A DNA stretch of 40,914 bases from Paracamarosporium sp. OC-R06-R3 (lineage: Eukaryota > Ascomycota > Dothideomycetes > Pleosporales > Didymosphaeriaceae), in NCBI GenBank assembly GCA_019828545.1, contig JACVRA010000377.1, positions 1 through 40,914 on the forward strand. Direction: 5' to 3'. The number at the start of each line of letters is the position of its first letter. Positions within the stretch are counted from its first letter, which is position 1. Positions 11,710 to 23,227 of the stretch are shown here, piece after piece. Both the position numbers and the translations under genes were made by a program. The notes under the pieces were generated by a model. That model saw nothing but the letters and a program-made list of their open reading frames with translations. It was not told the origin of the DNA and did not search any database.

Positions 11710-13199
11710 ATGGATCCCATACCCACAGCAAACCACCCCCTCCCCTCCCACGCATCCCTGCAACTCCAGTATGTGGGGAAGAAGCTAGACGAATTACCCA
11801 CTCCAGCAGCCGTTATAGATCGTGCGGTAGTAAGGAAGAATTGCGAGGCTATGCTTGATGTGTGTAGGAAGTTGGGCGTGGGGTTTAGAGCGCATGTTAA
11901 GAGTCATAAGGTACGTCCTGCACAAGACTCACTCCCCAGGCATACATACGTATTAGCAAGTGATAGTAGATGAAACTAATCATGCCGATGATATAGACGC
12001 TTGAATTGTCAAAGTTGCAGGTTAGCAATGGGCCTGCGAACTTTATTGTTTCTACTGTGACGGAGGCGGAGAATCTCCTGCCTTTTGTACTGGAGTGTCA
12101 GGCTAGTGGACGGGAGAGCAGTGTGAGTATCTCTTGTTTGCATGTATGTTTATTTGATGTTTATTGTTTTGTGCAGGTACTCTACGGCGTACCGCCAGCC
12201 CAGTCCGCTGTCCCGCGTCTGGTTCGCCTAGCTTCTAAACTTGCCCCGGGGAGCGTGAATATCCTCATCGATAACATCGACGCTTTTAACAGGATGAAAG
12301 AGCAGCTTGAAGAAAGTAAGGTCGGTGTGTTTATCAAGATTGATGTAGGGTACAATCGCGCTGGCATTAAGACTTCCTCGGCGAAATTCGCGGGGCTAGT
12401 GAGAAAGGTAGTCGGCACCGTTGGGGAAGCTTTCCGAGGGTTTTACTCACATTACGGGCACTCGTATGCCGGCAATTCAGAGCAGGATGCAGCACACGGT
12501 TTGATCGCAGAGTTGGAATGTCTGGAAGAGGCCGTGGCCAATGTTCCAGACATGTATCTCAAACTTCTCAAGCAGAAGATGGTGTGCACCGTCGGCGCAA
12601 CGCCTACAGCGACAGCAGCGCAAAATATGCTATCCCATTCACCGAGAGCAGAAGAATTCAAGAATCTGCTTGCACGCCTTAAGGAAAAGTGTACAGTAGA
12701 ACTGCACGCGGGTGTATACCCACTCCTCGACATGCAGCAAGTGGCCACGCACGCACGCCCAGCTACCGGTTCGGCACCCTTGTCAAAAGCGAGTATCGGC
12801 CTCAAGATGCTTCTTGAAATTTCGTCTGTCTACGAAGAAAGAGAGAAGCCAGAGGCGCTCGCTTCCGCTGGATCGTTGGCTCTGGGCAGGGAACCATGCA
12901 AGAGCTATCCGGGATGGGGTGTCGTAACAGGAGAATTGGGAAATGATGGCAACATTGTGTACGACGAGCGAGGAGACAGGACTGGTTGGATCGTAGGCAG
13001 GATCAGCCAAGAGCATGGAATGCTGACATGGGAGGGCCCAAGGGACAAAATGAAGCCATTGGAGATAGGGACGAAGATCCTGGTGTGGCCGAACCATGCT
13101 TGTGTTGCTGGTGCCGGATTTGGATGGTATCTCATTGTGGATTCAGAAAAGGGTGGCGACACCGTCGTGGATGTCTGGGTCCGATGGCGTGGATGGTGA
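11710..13199 (+). CDS. DSD1: D-serine dehydratase / D-threonine aldolase-like PLP enzyme
   Basis: Exons 11710-11910, 11997-12122 and 12177-13199 give 449 residues. Both introns are phase 0 (86 nt with branch CTAAT; 54 nt GTGAGT...TGCAG). The fold is the alanine-racemase-type TIM barrel plus a C-terminal beta domain. The family's PLP-lysine motif (RPHVKTHK in relatives) appears as RAHVKSHK at residues 60-67. Exon 1 ends right after K67. The C-terminal NHAC (His416, Cys418) matches the zinc ligands of eukaryotic D-serine dehydratase (yeast Dsd1, chicken DSD). The enzyme removes ammonia from D-serine to give pyruvate and so detoxifies D-serine. D-threonine aldolases share the fold, so substrate assignment rests on the His-x-Cys zinc site and length. 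The 3' end converges on the next gene with only 102 nt between stops. Confidence 0.94.
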
Positions 13200-13301
13200 A
13201 GACCCCATCTTGAGTTCCTCGGAGACAGATGAAAATGATGATTAGAGATGTACTCCGGCACTGGTAGAAGAGCCAATGCGGGACCACGCTTGTCTGAGTC
13301 A

Positions 13302-14612
13302 TCATCTTTCCCTGGCGCCTCCTCTTCCTCTTCCTCTCGAAAGTACTGGCGACGGTTGAGTAGGAAAGGCTGGCGCAACAGCTCCTGGCTGGTATGCTGG
13401 TCCGACTAATAAGGAGGAAGGCGTCTCCCACTTCATACTCTGCATGTACAGCCCAAAAGCTTTGACTTCGTTTAGAATCTGGTTTAGTGTCTGAGACTGC
13501 ATGCCTTGTTCATGCAGAATACGCTGTTGGAAGCCCTCGCGCTCCTGGCGAGCTTTGTCGTGGAAGTTAGCCGACGATGTTCGCCAATTCTCCTCGCGCT
13601 TGTCGTGCGCATCTACGGCGATACGCCGACACTCCTCCACCCACCGAATCTGGCTGGAGATGAGTTTTGACTCTTGCTTGATTAGCTCGGAAACCGTGAT
13701 GTCTTGGTCGTCCTCATCTGCTCCTGGCGAGGGAAATGCTGCGGCTAGTATCGTATCATCTCCAACAACCGAACGCCTGGGTGCCCGGTCGGTCTGAGTG
13801 TTGGACGCCCGCTCGAGATCTAATGTATTTTTTTCGTGCCATTCTTCTTTAAAGCGGCGGAGTAGCTTCTGCACATGATTCACGCATTCCGCCGTGTCGT
13901 CTTGGATATCCTCGCGCAGTTTGGTGACGATGCTCTCCAGGTCTTCCTTGGTTATCAGAGGCATGATGCCGTCGTCGTCGTCGGCTGCGTCATTGTCATG
14001 TTCCCGCCTCTGCCTCTTTCTCGAGACCAGCTCTTTCTCAAGCTCGGCGTCCGAGTCGCGTCGCATGCGTCTGCAATGTGCGGCCGTGGGAGTGCCAGCC
14101 TCGGCATCTTCGCCCTCTGCGGTGACGGCATTCGCGCCTGCCCCATTGACGGATGCGGCTTCCTCGTTGGGCGCGCGCTGAGCTTCGACGCCAACAGAGA
14201 CAGCTCCTGGGTGCGAAACAGCGTCGAGCGTGTAGGTGGCAGTTCCGCCAGAGGTCCGGAGCGCGATTTCGAGCGTGCCGTGTGCCTCGACGGACGCGGT
14301 GTCGTCCAGGGCCTCGAGGTCGCGCTTCAGGTCGCTGAGCAGCGCAGCAATGCTCCGGGCGGCGGCAGGGACCAGGGAGGAGGGCGGCGGGCGGGCGTGT
14401 GCTGGCAGTGGGGTCGCAGACGGCGTCTCTTCGCGTGCCGGCGCTGGCGACTGCATCTCCAGGGTCGCCCACGGTCCTGCAGCTGGGGGAGGATGCTTCA
14501 ACCCGCAGGGCAATGGGCGGTCCAGCGCCAGCAGCTCGAACGGACGGAGGGCTGCGCGAGGCGACGACTGCAGGCTGCGCGCTGCAGAGCCATGGGTGGA
14601 GCCTCGGCGCAT
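13302..14612 (-). CDS. Unknown, probably nuclear coiled-coil protein
   Basis: One frame of 436 codons from the ATG at 14612. A second in-frame ATG at 14456 would give 384 residues; it precedes MQSPAPAREE and may be the real start, since the first 52 residues are low-complexity. I do not recognise the family. Seen in order: a Pro/Ala-rich N-terminus; a helical segment (about 84-105, SIAALLSDLKRDLEAL); an Ala/Gly/Glu-rich stretch; a bipartite-looking nuclear signal SRKRQRRE at 197-204 followed by a run of Asp; then charged helical segments to about residue 385 (ITKEDLESIVTKLRED, RWVEECRRIAVD, ARQEREGFQQR) likely to form coiled coils. It ends in RGRGRGGARER, an RGG-like tail. A nuclear or nucleic-acid-associated scaffold is plausible but unproven. 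Confidence 0.65.
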   Translation of the reverse strand: MRRGSTHGSAARSLQSSPRAALRPFELLALDRPLPCGLKHPPPAAGPWATLEMQSPAPAREETPSATPLPAHARPPPSSLVPAAARSIAALLSDLKRDLEALDDTASVEAHGTLEIALRTSGGTATYTLDAVSHPGAVSVGVEAQRAPNEEAASVNGAGANAVTAEGEDAEAGTPTAAHCRRMRRDSDAELEKELVSRKRQRREHDNDAADDDDGIMPLITKEDLESIVTKLREDIQDDTAECVNHVQKLLRRFKEEWHEKNTLDLERASNTQTDRAPRRSVVGDDTILAAAFPSPGADEDDQDITVSELIKQESKLISSQIRWVEECRRIAVDAHDKREENWRTSSANFHDKARQEREGFQQRILHEQGMQSQTLNQILNEVKAFGLYMQSMKWETPSSLLVGPAYQPGAVAPAFPTQPSPVLSRGRGRGGARER

Positions 14613-15108
14613 TGGCCAGCGCGGAAGCTAAGCTGCACCGTCTAATCCTCCTTCAGCCGTCGCGCGCCAGGGCAATGCACCTTGCGACTCCTGGCGAAGG
14701 TTGGCGAACGGCCGATGCCGAGGCGGCGCCTGTTGATCAGGGCGGACTCCTGGTGGAAACCCCTCGAGCTCCTCAGCCACGTGCCGCACGCCGTCTCCTT
14801 GTCCTGCATCCTTCTCCCAGACGTGCCGTTGCCCTCCTCCCAGGCAGCATGCCCATCCTCGCCCTCGCCTGCCCTCGCTCTGCATCACCGCGGGGCCTCT
14901 GAATCCATCCCCTTGCCCTTCTAGTGCGGTCCAGCCAGAGGGCTTATGCACCGCTGCATCTGCCCACTCCGCGCTTCGTCTGGGCCCCCAGGTCCAGGTC
15001 CGTGTCCGTGTCCAAGCTGTACGACCCCCGAGCCCGAAGCCAATCGACTGAGCCGTAGCTGCCTCTGCAGTCTGGCGGCACAGCCTTATATACCGCGCCT
15101 GGCACACC
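14613..15108. promoter_or_regulatory. Shared divergent promoter with TATA-like element
   Basis: This 496-nt GC-rich gap separates two divergent starts. TTATATA at 15086-15092 lies only 17 nt before the ATG at 15109. Open frames in the gap (for example 14628-15137 on the minus strand) look like by-products of GC richness. Confidence 0.4.
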
Positions 15109-16985
15109 ATGGTGCCCTTCCGGGCTTCCCAGCACAACCGACGAAGCCTCCGCGACCTCGATGCCGACGACGACTCCGGTAGACTCCAGCGGGAGGAGCG
15201 CGACCACTACGACGTCGTCATGACTTTCCCCGTACACCCCCTGGCCTCCATGCAGGGCCCCTTTGAGGAGTCGATGCTCGATGCTACCGGAGGCACTGGC
15301 TTTGTCCCCTTCAAAAACCCCAAAAAGACCATAGAGCAACGACAGCACATGCTCTGCAGAGAACACGATGCCCCTGAGCTCACTTGGAATTTCACCTACA
15401 ATTGCCATTGGCGGAACAGGTCCAAGGGCAAATACCATCCCCTGCTGAAGACGGTCGCGCAGATCATCTTCGGCGTGCATTTACTGCATCAACACCTGGA
15501 GAAGTCGGTTGCCGATGTAGCGGACATTTTGCTCAAGCACGTCAACGAACTCGACAGCTTCTTGCAGCGAGCAAACGAGGATATTGAAGGAAGTTTGAAG
15601 GATATGCTGTTCCGGAGAAAGTGCTTGAAGGTCCCCATGGAGCACGTAAACGAGTTCGACCGACTTCTCGACGATCGCACGTACCGATTCCAGCTTCTCG
15701 AGGGCAATGTCACGATAGAACGGACCATCAATCGCATGTCGCAAATGCTGAACGATTATTTGGTCGATATCAACACCTTCCAAAACGCAAACCAGGATCT
15801 TGACTCCTATCTTCTTGACATAGGGCATAATTGGACTGCGCTGGATGGAGATGTTGGACGCATCTACTCCGCCATGTGCGGAAACACTGGAGGCTGGGCC
15901 CAGTTCCTGCAGAGCCTAGTCGCCAAAGCTGAAAAGCTGGGTGTTGTGCTCGTGCAAGTGAGCAGTTATTGCAACGAGATTGAGAAACGGTGCGGGGCTG
16001 CTAGCCGCCGTAGTATGGTATGAGCCCCCTTTCGTCACCTGCCGATCCTTTCCCAACTTCAGCATACAATGTTTCACCACATCGTAGTGCCCGCTAACAT
16101 GTTTTTCTTGCAAAGGTTGCCAGCCGATCCTCGTCACGGAACTCCTCAAATTCGCGAGAAGCCGCACGCTCATTTCGGAACATGGCACAGAACAAACCGC
16201 TTCCAAGTGTGCCCAATGAACGACCACCGTTCATGACTCCTCCATCTGCGAGTGTGGAGCTTGTATCCGAGGTTGCTACGCGACAACAATCTCCCTCTGG
16301 CCATCCTCGGATCCGCGTCGTTTCGCATTCTGGGTCCGAGGAATCTCTTAGGGAGCACGAGGAAGAGGCGGAGGAGATTAGACCAGCGCTAAGAGAACAG
16401 GCGCACTCTGGCGTCGAGGTTTCACCAAGTAATATGGATGAGCCTTCCGGGCACCACCGTAATCCCTCGTATGGTCTTGATCGGCATTCAGATGATGTGC
16501 CAATAGTTCTCCGCCAGGATGTGTATGAGCAGCCACCGCAGCCCGCATCTTTTAGCGACGAAAAAGAGGTGGTCGTGAGCGACGAGAAGGAGGTGCTTGT
16601 GCACAGCCCTCCGTTGACGGGCAAGGATTCGGCCTATTCTTCTGTTTCTGGTACCTCATTTGCGTCTCCGACTACGACATATCCGCGCTCGGCGTCTGCG
16701 CACTCTGTCTCGCATCCGCGTGCTCAGTTCGGATTATTCCCCAGCAGCGGCCCAAGCACGCCTAAACATTCGATATCCGGTCGCTACGGCGCTATTTCTC
16801 CTGCATTGACGGCGCGGCGGACACCTGAACCGGCGTCTGCACACATCCCTCCGCGCGCTTCAACCTCTCTCGATAACCATCTTCCCTCTTCGCGTAATCG
16901 TTTGCTGAAGAAGTCGAGTCTTTCGTCGCTGAAGCGTCTGTTCAGCAAAAAGAAGCACAGCTCTGTAGAGACCATTGTAGAGTGA
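15109..16985 (+). CDS. Unknown protein: helical N-half, disordered Ser-rich C-half
   Basis: Exons 15109-16017 and 16116-16985 give 592 residues. The 98-nt intron (GTATGA, branch CTAAC, CAAAG) is phase 0. Residues about 1-40 are charged and may be absent if the ATG at 15220 is used. Residues 60-300 are well ordered and helix-rich with regular heptad-like Leu/Ile/Val (VHLLHQHLEKSVADVADILL, DRLLDDRTYRFQLLEG), suggesting an alpha-helical bundle or coiled coil. After about 305 the chain becomes Ser/Pro/Glu-rich and disordered, with a repeated DEKEVxV (SDEKEVVVSDEKEVLV). It ends in a basic helix-like RNRLLKKSSLSSLKRLFSKK, which could bind membranes or act as a nuclear signal. I recognise no named family. 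No enzyme motif is visible. Confidence 0.8.
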
Positions 16986-17783
16986 TCGCCCCACGTGTTT
17001 GTTTTCTTGAGCGGCATTTGCTTTTCCCCACAGCGAGTTGCACAATCATATACCCCTTTCGGCAGGCTTGTTTGGCTGCATTGGCGCCTCTTGAGCATCA
17101 GGTCGCTCATTGTATAGTACGTCTGTTTTCCTTTTTAATGTAGTTACGATGCCCGTAAAGCGTATCCAGATCGCGTTTCGAGGGTGTGGAGGGGTCGTCG
17201 AGATCGGCGACGGGCTGGTAACGGCGAGCGCAGCAGCGGAGTGAACGTCGAGTGCAGAGTTGGGTAGAGACAGAAGAAGAGCAAGGACAAGGAAGCTGGC
17301 GGTCAAGGCCCGCGTAAGATAGCGGTGCGCCGCCTATATGTATGGTAGGTAGAAAGTAGATCTCATTACTGGGTCACGCCTTCTTCCTCGAGTCGTCGTC
17401 GGTGCTTTCTTTCCTTGCGTTTTCCTGGCAACAGTGGCAGCAACTCGCGTAGGGGGTGATGGGTCGTGTTTGCCCTGCCGTTTTCCCAGGCGGCAGTAAC
17501 GTCTGTCCTCTCACCCCCGTCCGGCACAAGCTTGCCCGCGCGCAGCGACTGATCCCCCTCTGCCTCTACCATCCCGCAGCCAGCATTGTTCTCACCCTGT
17601 TGGCTGGCAGCGCGGGACTGCCGCCGCCGTCACTCGCTGCTCCGGCTTTTTGTGTACATTGGAAGAAGCATCTCTTCTCTGCAGGCCGTAGCGCCATCTC
17701 ACCAGACAGCATCCTTTAGGCCCTGCTATATCGACGACCTCTAACTCCCCCTTCGCTGGCGGTCGCGGCTCGACGTCAACACC
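16986..17783. promoter_or_regulatory. Intergenic region and promoter of the large disordered protein
   Basis: About 800 nt containing the 3' UTR of the 592-aa gene and the 5' UTR of the next. A CT-rich tract from about 17,540 to 17,760 on the plus strand is promoter-like. The frames at 17046-17306 (-) and 17456-17719 (+) have no recognisable family. Confidence 0.4.
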
Positions 17784-20700
17784 ATGCTGCCGACAGACCG
17801 TGAGTTGGCCGTGTCCGGTCGTGACAGCCGCGCTTCCGACATGTCTGTTGCGTCGCGCGGCCCGTCCAGGGGTTCAGTGACAACATCAAAGCAGGACACG
17901 CTCACCCCAGCAGTTGCCTCGATGCTTCGAACATCGACCGAGATGGGCAATCTTGGGAGCTTCTCTGTCGGGAGTTTCTCTGTAGACTCGATCATGTCCA
18001 ATGGCCCTCGAGCACAACGGAGAGGGGGTGCTACATCGCGGCTGTCGATCGCTTCGTCACACTCGAACACCTCCAATCGAGCCGGCACTCGCCACCAACA
18101 TTGGCATTCCACAGCCTCAGCAGGGACTCGGTATTCGCGAGAGAACAACGTGCCTCAGTATGTCCCCGACACCCTATCGCCGACAGTCATGAACATCTCG
18201 GGCTCCTCGCCCCTCATACCGCTCGCACGAGATCACAAGGACGGACACCGCAGCCTTTCGATGACCATGGCAAATAGCTCTGAACCGACCTTTCGTTTGT
18301 CGAGTAATCGATCGCTAGCTAGTCTGCGTAGCCACGACCGTCTTCAGCGACCCAAGTCTCCTTACATGTATCCCACTCGGTTTAGGAGATCTGGATATCG
18401 ACCTTCCTCGCCGGCTCTGAGTGATACAACTGGCACGTACCCTCGACGTCGACATGGATACTCCGACTACGCCATTCCGTCATATCCAGGGCAAGTGCGA
18501 CTTCGTAGGCCTTCGGAACTGTCGATGCGTCGGCCTCCTAGCCGTTCTCAAACGCCAGTCATTTATGGTGATCCGCACCCAGACATTCCTCCGGTGCCGC
18601 CCTTGATGCCACATCGACATGCTGCTCTGGAGCGCGAGCGTGAGAGGAAGCTGCAGAAATCGCGTCGGTCCGCGTCCCACAAATCAGGAAAGCATTCAAT
18701 TTCGAGCGGGTCGACGAACCGACGCTTCGACTCAGATGTCCCTTCCTCTGACTCGACTTCACCTCCAACCCCTAGGGATGGCGACATACTGGTCAGTCCT
18801 AATGACACTCATTCGATGCCACGTAGCATGTCAGGGACGGTCAACTACTATGACTATAGTGAACAATATGAGAGCCAGGAGGTCCTAGAAGCTCCACCCG
18901 ATACAGTTCCAACTGGCTTCGTTCGGCAATTCAAAACTATCGTTGAAGAGCGAGGAACACCCGAGCCAGCCTCGAAAGTTAACAGTGTCGCCGCCGCGGA
19001 TAACGCGAATCAGTACGTGGATGAGACAGTCCCTGATATTGCGGAACTTCCAGCATCGCCAGTTCCGCGCCGAATTACACGTGACCTAGTACTGGCAGGA
19101 ATCGGACCTGAATCATCGAGTGGAGAGGTAGAAACACCTGAGGTGACAGCAGAGGTGCAGAGCTCTGAGCAGTCTGCAGGTGACATCCAAGGTCGACAGA
19201 CCGCAATGCGTACCGGAACTGAGCGTCGAGCTGTGCACCGTGCACATGCGATGGATGTAAAAAATCGGCACAGCATTCTTTCGCAGGCAGGATCGAGCGT
19301 GATGGAATCTTCCACGCTTGAATTTGCTGTGCGATGCTCAATCCCGATAGTAGCCGATAAGGGTGTGACTATGAATATGGACAACGATAAAACACCTGCT
19401 TATACTCTTGATGCTGATCCGACCAGCGAAGATGGCATGACGGATCTTCTTGAAGGTTATCAGCGAACAAACACCAAAGAAGGAACCGGAGATGGCGGCG
19501 AGGCACAGATTGACGAGGACGAGCCATTGGAAAAGAGGAGCAACCATGCTGCTAAATCATCAGACGAGCAGTCCTTCAAGTCTTGCACAGACGTGATAAA
19601 TGTCGCCAATCCTTCAGTGAAAGAGTCCGATGCTAAGTCGTTCAAGTCGTGTGATAATCTCCAGGAACTGGATCCAATGGCCAAGGATTCGGATGTAAAG
19701 TCGTTCAAGACATGCAAGGATGCAGTCACCCCTGATCATATTGCCTCTTTACCATCGTCCAGGCTACCGTCATCGCACCTTACCTCCCCAGAGGCACCTA
19801 TCCGACGGCCTTTCTCCGAGTTGCCTGTGTCGTCCCCTTCGGCGTCGGAACGCAAAGCACCCCCATCTTCAACGTCCGACTCAAGCATGTCCAGAATCGT
19901 TGGTAGGCTTCGGGCAAACTCAAAGTTAAGCTCAACGCAAGACTCTGCGGATGGATCGTGCTCTTCATTCAGAGAGCAAGGGGTTCATACGCCTCCTGCT
20001 GTGCCTCCTAGAGAATCAAGCTCGTCGAAGGAAGCGCAACAGTCAAGGGGCGTCGCTAACTTCTTACTACGCTCGGTTCGCCACCGATTTGCCAAAACAA
20101 GCCCTGGATCGAATCTCAGACCGAGCAAAGAGAATGCGACTTTAGGGCCCGAGGAGTTGAAAGAGTTGGATGCTGCTACTAGGATCCCTACACCACCTCC
20201 TATTAAAGATAGGGCAGTAGTGGGGCATGTTATTGTACCGGGTGATCGATCAACAGAATCGCTGAGGCCACCGCAGCGAGCATTGACAAAGCAACAAATT
20301 TTTCCACATAGGCAGAGCGAGACCATGACCATGAGTGGAGCCCGGAAAGCACTGGAGGGAGAAATCCCCAACATGGTTTCTAGTGTCACCGTCACTTCCA
20401 ACGTTCGCCATATGCCGTTTAATACTCCATCTCCTACAGTACCAGAGACTTCTTCGGTATATTCGCCGGAAAATACTGCAGTTGGACTCCTGGGTCAGGC
20501 ACCTCCGGCGGTCTTTCCGCAGACTCCAGAACAGTATCGTCGCGACAGTCAAACTACAACGCATCTGAGTTGGGCTGGGACCAAGGCCTTCCCTCCGGCT
20601 CCTGCCGATAGTTCAAGTGATTTTCAAGATAGCCAAGAGGAATCCACGACCGATTTGAGGCTTGCTGGACTTCGGCATGCTGTGAACCACCTTCCTGATT

Positions 20701-23227
20701 TAAAGGAGGAGTCGCACGAGGACTCAAGCCTCAACACAAGTGCTAGCAACTTCCGACCCGTTGTAGGTAGTCAGCCCACCGGATTTCGTATATCCACGGA
20801 TGGTATAGCGGTGTCTCGGAGGCATCTGTCGGCTAGGTCATCGCGCAACAGCGTCCTTCAGCAAATGCACTTGCCCTCGATGAACTTCAGCAGCTTTGGA
20901 AGCTTTGACGAAGCCTTGGACCATCGTGTATCACGCTCGTTAGACTTAGCCCCAGCTGTGCGGGAAGATCTGGCTGGAGCAGTAGTGCCACGGTCGGCGT
21001 CGGCGGGCGGAGATCGGGAGAAGTACAGGAGTGTTTTCGCTGGTCTTGACACACCGGCTAAGACATCTGCAACGCATCAGCATGCTGGTGTTGATCTTTG
21101 GATGCACGAATCGCCCGATTTCTTTGTGAAGGAAGTGGACTCGCTGACCATTCCTTCCGTGAATGGCCTGACGACTCGATTGTCGGAGATGTTGCCGAAG
21201 CTAAAGGAGGCACTGGGAATTGCGCAAGCAGATGAGTTCCCAGATGAAGAGGGAATCATGGAGATGGCGATGGAAAAGCTCAACGAGGTCGGTGTGCCAG
21301 CGCAGAAGCGCTCTTCGGCGCGCTTGCGTCCTGTTCCAGGTTCTCCAAATATGCTAGTCGTCGACGATGAAGTATTCAAGGAGATGACGGGGAAAGAAAA
21401 GAAGAATACGCTTCCAATACGGGGCCTCCCCCAGGCTCAAGTAAGCTTGGGTGCAAAGGAAGCTTCCCAGGGAAATAGCCAGGCTCCGGTTGAAGCCACG
21501 GCGCTGGTGGAGAACGGGGTCGTCACCCATGGACGTGCACGTGACGGTACGACGACAAACATGACAGAGCTCGGGGTGCCTTCCCTCACTCACCTTCGCG
21601 AACACAACACAATCTCCTTCCCCCCTCACAACTTTTCGTACCCTCGTTCTCAATCGTCTGCCCTGTCTCTTCGTTCTCGCGGGAGCACTCCAACGAGAAC
21701 GATTACAGAGAGTCGTCCTTGGAACCTAGACAAGAACTATCCTTGGGCGACAGACGCTTCTGTCAACATCTCCCTGCCTCCTCCGTCCGCCTCCAAATAC
21801 TCACCTCGACTTGGACCATCCCACCTCCGCAACCGTCTCTCCAACGCCTCGTCAGAGTCAATAGGTACGTCTAATCCGCACGGTACGTCAGCTTTACCCC
21901 CTACACGACGCGGTTCAACGGGACATTGCTACAACTTCGTCGTTGACGGCAGGCGGTCTCTCGAGCCGTCGGCTGTTGGCTTCGACGCGAGCGGCTACCC
22001 CATAGGGCCTATACGCGCGCGTGACGACGACCAGTCGCACGCCGTGGGTGAACGTTATCCTACGTCCGCTCTTCCCCTTCCTTCGAACTTACACATATAC
22101 CCAGGGCAGGCAAGCCACTTTTCGCTCGAAACATCTGACGACGAGGCCGAGTCTACTTCGCCTCGCAAGACCTTGTTTAGTCGCAGGACGCGTCGTAATA
22201 CCCGAGCTTCTACTTATCGTCGCGACCTGAGCCAAGGTCGCGTACGAGAGGAACAGCACGAGCGAGCGACCCATTGCATCGTTGAGCACCCCCCGACCGA
22301 TCTCCCTGATCGCTCGCGCCGACAGACGTTTGCAGACGCTCAAGGTATGTCGAAGTTGAGCTACTGGGCAAAAGTGTGCGGTCTTTCCATCAAGAAAGGT
22401 CTCGTCAAAGTCCGCGATCGCGTGTTCCCCTGCTGCGTTCGGCCGGTATCTCCCACCGAGTCTGCATCTACGGACGTGACGGTGCCTGCAAACTCCCGCG
22501 CAAGCGTTTCCACCGACGAGACTGAGGTCCCTGGTCGTGAGTCGCCAGAGGAAGTCCCCGCAATTCGAAGCGGACCTGGTCGTCGATTCACCCCAGGCTA
22601 CCTCATTTCCTTCCCTTCGCTCTCAGCCACCGAGGACACGGTTGGACCTGCCTCCGCCTTCCAGTCCAACACCCCACCTCGCAAGTCCGGATCGTCCGCT
22701 CCCGAGGCGGCTGATCCCTCCACTTCCAACTAGGAATCATGCCGTATCTTTTGTTTGTCCGCTATGAGGGCGAGGTCATTGTGGGCGTCGAAACGATTCA
22801 TTCAAGCGAGGCTATCGAACGCGTGAATGGATGTCGTGGAACTACAACTCGTCTTCAAGAACTCGGCCCTCTAAGTCATTGGATGAATGACCACGAGGAT
22901 TTGTCTTATATGAATTCGGTGAAAGGTAATATCACACGTGAGCAAGTCGCCGGACTTATCGAAAACAACCGAAACAAGAAACCTTCAACTATCATCTCGT
23001 CTCTGGAGGATTATCTCAAGCGCACCGCCCCCGACCCTAATGTACCCCCTCTTCCGCCTCAACCTTCCTCTCGTCAGCAACTTATTGCGCAAAACTCGAT
23101 TGCTGCTGCTCATCGCATGTTTCATCGTCAAGCGGAACAACGTGGAGAGGCCGACCAGGGTGCCGCAGCTGGATCCCCTCGGCGTCGAACCTGGCTGGAG
23201 CGTCTCTATGGTCGCGGTTCCAACTAA
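17784..23227 (+). CDS. Very large intrinsically disordered Ser-rich protein
   Basis: The first frame (17784-22733) has 1649 codons. A second frame of 162 codons begins at an ATG only 5 nt after its stop. I propose one gene with a GC-AG intron at 22681-22733, giving 1796 residues; without it the product ends at 1649. The chain is mostly low-complexity Ser/Pro/Arg/Glu. Visible pieces: SGRDSRASDMS start; Arg/Ser-rich 150-270; a triple repeat built on SDxxSFKSC at about 593-645; a better-conserved-looking acidic/helical part at about 1100-1200 (LTTRLSEMLPKLKEALG, PDEEGIMEMAMEKLNEVG); and, near 1530, a hydrophobic/basic motif (SYWAKVCGLSIKKGLVKVR) followed by CC. The terminal part (MPYLLFVRYEGEVIVGVE, ending RRTWLERLYGRGSN) looks ordered. 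I recognise no named family. A large scaffold, perhaps cortical or signalling, is only a guess. Confidence 0.75.
22681..22733 (+). other. Candidate GC-AG intron joining two frames
   Basis: A 53-nt stretch begins GCAAGT, contains CTGAT (CTRAY branch consensus, 22711-22715) and ends in a pyrimidine-rich tract plus CTAG. Removing it joins codon 1632 plus one base of the upstream frame to the ATC-ATG at 22736-22741 in frame. Length, branch distance and phase all fit. The upstream exon ends in CTC rather than the AG usually seen at GC donors. Confidence 0.55.

Noticed and set aside
13875..14645. 256-codon plus-strand frame
   Set aside because: It lies antisense to the nuclear-looking protein and is Arg/Gly-rich from the GC-rich complement.
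22343..22733. Possible intron starting at GTATGT (22345) inside the large disordered gene
   Set aside because: The downstream sequence encodes a sensible hydrophobic/basic segment with two cysteines, and the frame stays open, so it reads as exon.
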